Made by a program: the position numbers and the translations under genes | The notes under the pieces: generated by a model | The model's input: only the letters and a program-made list of their open reading frames with translations | Databases searched by the model: none | What the model was told of the DNA's origin: nothing | Shown here: positions 62,382 to 64,000 of the stretch, one piece after another | Layout: each line of letters starts with the position of its first letter | How positions within the stretch are numbered: position 1 is the stretch's first letter | Assembly (NCBI GenBank): GCA_000349905.1 | Contig: KB722743.1 | Coordinates: 412,252 to 476,251, forward strand | Direction of reading: 5' to 3' | Source: Volvariella volvacea V23 | Taxonomy: Eukaryota > Basidiomycota > Agaricomycetes > Agaricales > Pluteaceae | Length of the DNA: 64,000 nt

Positions 62382-63461
62382 TCAATCATTCCGTCTCGCA
62401 CATCCAAATGGACGAGATGGCCGTTTGCGCGAGTGAGGAGGGTTGATGCGCGTTCCTAACCTGTGGCTGGGATAGACCTCCGGTTTTTGAAGCGAGGGCG
62501 CCTCAATGCGGTCAAGGAGGTGATGGCAAGATCCAAGTAGGCGGAGAACGCGAAGTAAAGGAAGTGAAATGAGTTTTCCCGAGAAGGTTTGTTGACTACT
62601 TGCCCCTTCATAGGGACTGGAAGAGACAGCAAGTGCCGTGAGATTGGCCAAGCGAGGTAATACATCCTCGAGGAGCTGGATATCTTGGGTCATTATATCG
62701 GCCTCTTTTAATTGAGACAAAGGAGTAGACGAAGGCATGAAGAACATCCATGTTGCTTTACGAAGCTCTGGCGAGCTGTTCACCACATCCCAGATTTGAT
62801 CTCGTGAAGTTGATTCCCACCCGGTTAGCACAATTCCGCGCACACGAAAGAGATTTCGAGCTTTTGGAGGTTGCAGAATGCGTTCAGGAGGGAATCTGGA
62901 TCTTAAGCTGATTTCAACAGTGTGCCATCGATCAGCATATGAGAGGATCAGGTTGAGGATTTCAATCGCATTTTCAAGTTCTTGTGGGGCAGGGGGAGGT
63001 TCGTTTTGGCCCATTGATATGTTGAGTAAACAAGCTGTTCCTGTCCGAATTAAGGATAACTCTACTAGTCGGACGATTCCCACTGATTCTGTTGGCCGTA
63101 TGAGGATTGTAGACCAAGCAGTCGGCATGCTGATTGCGATGATGCTACGCCATGTTCGACAGACATGAGAGAAACTTATTAACGAAGTGAAGTGTCCATA
63201 TATTTGGGCGGAACATAGATAGTCGTGCTTTGTGTAATGGAGTATCTCCACAAGCAGTTCTTCAGGGAGCGTGAAGATGGGAGAGGGGGTAGTCACCACT
63301 GATGGTGATGTGTCGTTTGACGAACAGCGGTCAACCGTTTGTATTGTTGGGGCATTCACCCCCAATATCCTCCTCCAGAACTCTTGCTCTGATGGATCCC
63401 ATTGATCATATTTTAGTTTCGAGTGGGGGAAGCTCAAAGCCCACGCACTTTTTTGCGACAT
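62382..63461 (-). CDS. F-box protein, C-terminus possibly altered
   Basis: A single 359-residue frame from the ATG at 63461. The F-box is at about residues 60-115 (IFTLPEELLVEILHYTKHD, then ISFSHVCRTWRSIIAISMP, TAWSTI). Leucine-rich helical segments follow (AIEILNLILSYADRWHTVEI, IQLLEDVLPRLANLTALAV, LISLPLLRVLRLLGSC). The build is that of the common Agaricomycete F-box families that feed SCF ubiquitin ligases. It is not closely related to the trio at 16-21 kb. The last ~35 residues are basic and unlike the rest, while another frame downstream reads plausibly, which hints at a frameshift near 62480. It is probably a recent pseudogene or a variant with a new tail. Confidence 0.7.
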   Translation of the reverse strand: MSQKSAWALSFPHSKLKYDQWDPSEQEFWRRILGVNAPTIQTVDRCSSNDTSPSVVTTPSPIFTLPEELLVEILHYTKHDYLCSAQIYGHFTSLISFSHVCRTWRSIIAISMPTAWSTILIRPTESVGIVRLVELSLIRTGTACLLNISMGQNEPPPAPQELENAIEILNLILSYADRWHTVEISLRSRFPPERILQPPKARNLFRVRGIVLTGWESTSRDQIWDVVNSSPELRKATWMFFMPSSTPLSQLKEADIMTQDIQLLEDVLPRLANLTALAVSSSPYEGASSQQTFSGKLISLPLLRVLRLLGSCHHLLDRIEAPSLQKPEVYPSHRLGTRINPPHSRKRPSRPFGCARRND

Positions 63462-63914
63462 GCCTTAGGGAGTCCTACTACCTTTGAATTCCAGTAGGCT
63501 TACTCAAGCAAAGGAAAGAAGAAACGAAGCTCAGCACCAATCCCTGTACAGAATTACGGCCCAGTTTGGGAATCAAGTGCAGATTTGTTATATTTTGGTG
63601 GTGGTGGCGTTGGAGTGAGCAGGGTGACTACCCAGTTTGGGTCTACATGGACAAACAATCGCAACCCGGATGTGTCGAACGCGGCCATTGGTCTACAATT
63701 TACTATACCTGAGTCTCATAGTCATGGAGCAACCCTCTTGCAACTATGAGCGCACCACCCAAGCAAGCTGTGGTGCTATGCAAGAGATGATTGAGAGCGC
63801 GGACATGACCATTTAGATTATATACGTTTGGACCGAGGAACTTATTGCTGCCCTCTCAATAAGACTCTAATATTCATATAGTATATATCGATCGCTAAGT
63901 TTTGGGTATGACAG
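63462..63914. other. Intergenic region at the right edge
   Basis: About 450 bases. It contains the upstream flank of the F-box gene and, at the end, an intron-like stretch (CGCTAAGTTTTGGGTATGACAG) matching the last intron of the HDDDW gene. No earlier exons of that gene were found here. Confidence 0.45.
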
Positions 63915-64000
63915 TTGGCGATGCACAATACAAATGTGTCTATGTCGTACAAAGAAGAAATGAGCGCGAGCACACTGACATAATGACAGGTCAAGACACA
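63915..64000 (+). pseudogene. Partial paralogue of the HDDDW gene (last exon)
   Basis: After an acceptor ACAG the sequence encodes VGDAQYKCVYVVQRRNERE followed by HTDIMTGQDT. It matches the start of the last exon of the gene at 60099-61700 (GDARLKCAYVVQRRNEHK), with the preceding ~22 intron bases also conserved. The upstream exons are missing from the 1.9 kb before it except across the F-box gene. It is therefore a truncated duplicate, or a gene fragment continuing past the window edge. Confidence 0.7.

Noticed and set aside
62458..62479. 22-bp intron to rejoin the F-box C-terminal frame
   Set aside because: Below the minimum spliceable length. A frameshift is more likely.

Overview
The window looks like chromosomal DNA of a filamentous basidiomycete, most likely an Agaricomycete. 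Genes are dense and multi-exonic. Most introns are 47-65 bp with GT-AG ends, and intergenic gaps are short. The protein set is typically fungal: F-box/LRR families, a VHS-GAT trafficking protein, an Hrp1-type RNA-binding protein, a type I DAHP synthase, and a C-terminally anchored small Cys-rich secreted protein. Exon models were built by hand. For each multi-exon gene the exon lengths add up to a whole number of codons and conserved motifs run across the junctions. Coordinates may be off by a base or two.

Layout. 1-2.4 kb: AT-rich, gene-free island with diverged short repeats, hairpins and an LTR-like stretch. 2.7-15.1 kb: GH3 glycosidase, VHS/GAT protein, Hrp1-like RNA-binding protein, an SRAP/HMCES DNA-repair protein on the minus strand with a C-terminal PCNA-binding-like motif, and a divergent TAF8-like TFIID subunit. 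16-20.9 kb: three tandem minus-strand F-box paralogues, one intact between two decayed copies. 21.4-25.5 kb: an unrecognised small protein, a SAP-domain membrane protein and a divergent 8-Cys secreted protein. 26.5-31.2 kb: a Upf1/IGHMBP2-like SF1 helicase with a probable mitochondrial presequence. 31.2-35.5 kb: no supported gene. 35.5-40.4 kb: a protein with two RanBP2-type zinc fingers (Nrp1-like) and unusually long introns. 42.5-49.4 kb: APC1, the large anaphase-promoting-complex subunit. 50 kb: remnant of an OTT_1508-type deaminase. 51.6-58.8 kb: two divergent pairs, DAHP synthase/PIH1 and two-LIM protein/eIF5A. 60-64 kb: an unrecognised 444-residue protein, another F-box gene, and a fragment of a second copy of the 444-residue gene at the right edge.

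Most genes are housekeeping: transcription (TAF8), RNA processing (Hrp1-like), translation (eIF5A), R2TP chaperoning (PIH1), cell cycle (APC1), DNA repair (SRAP), endosomal sorting (VHS-GAT) and aromatic amino-acid synthesis (DAHPS). Accessory, fast-evolving material is limited to the F-box array, the dead deaminase, the left AT-rich island and the right edge.

The most striking signal is gene structure. The DAHP synthase model needs a 4-nt microexon, and the LIM gene needs a 12-nt and an 8-nt microexon. Each restores invariant protein residues exactly. In the helicase, the Walker A motif sits mostly on a 54-nt symmetric exon flanked by two of the longest introns in the window.
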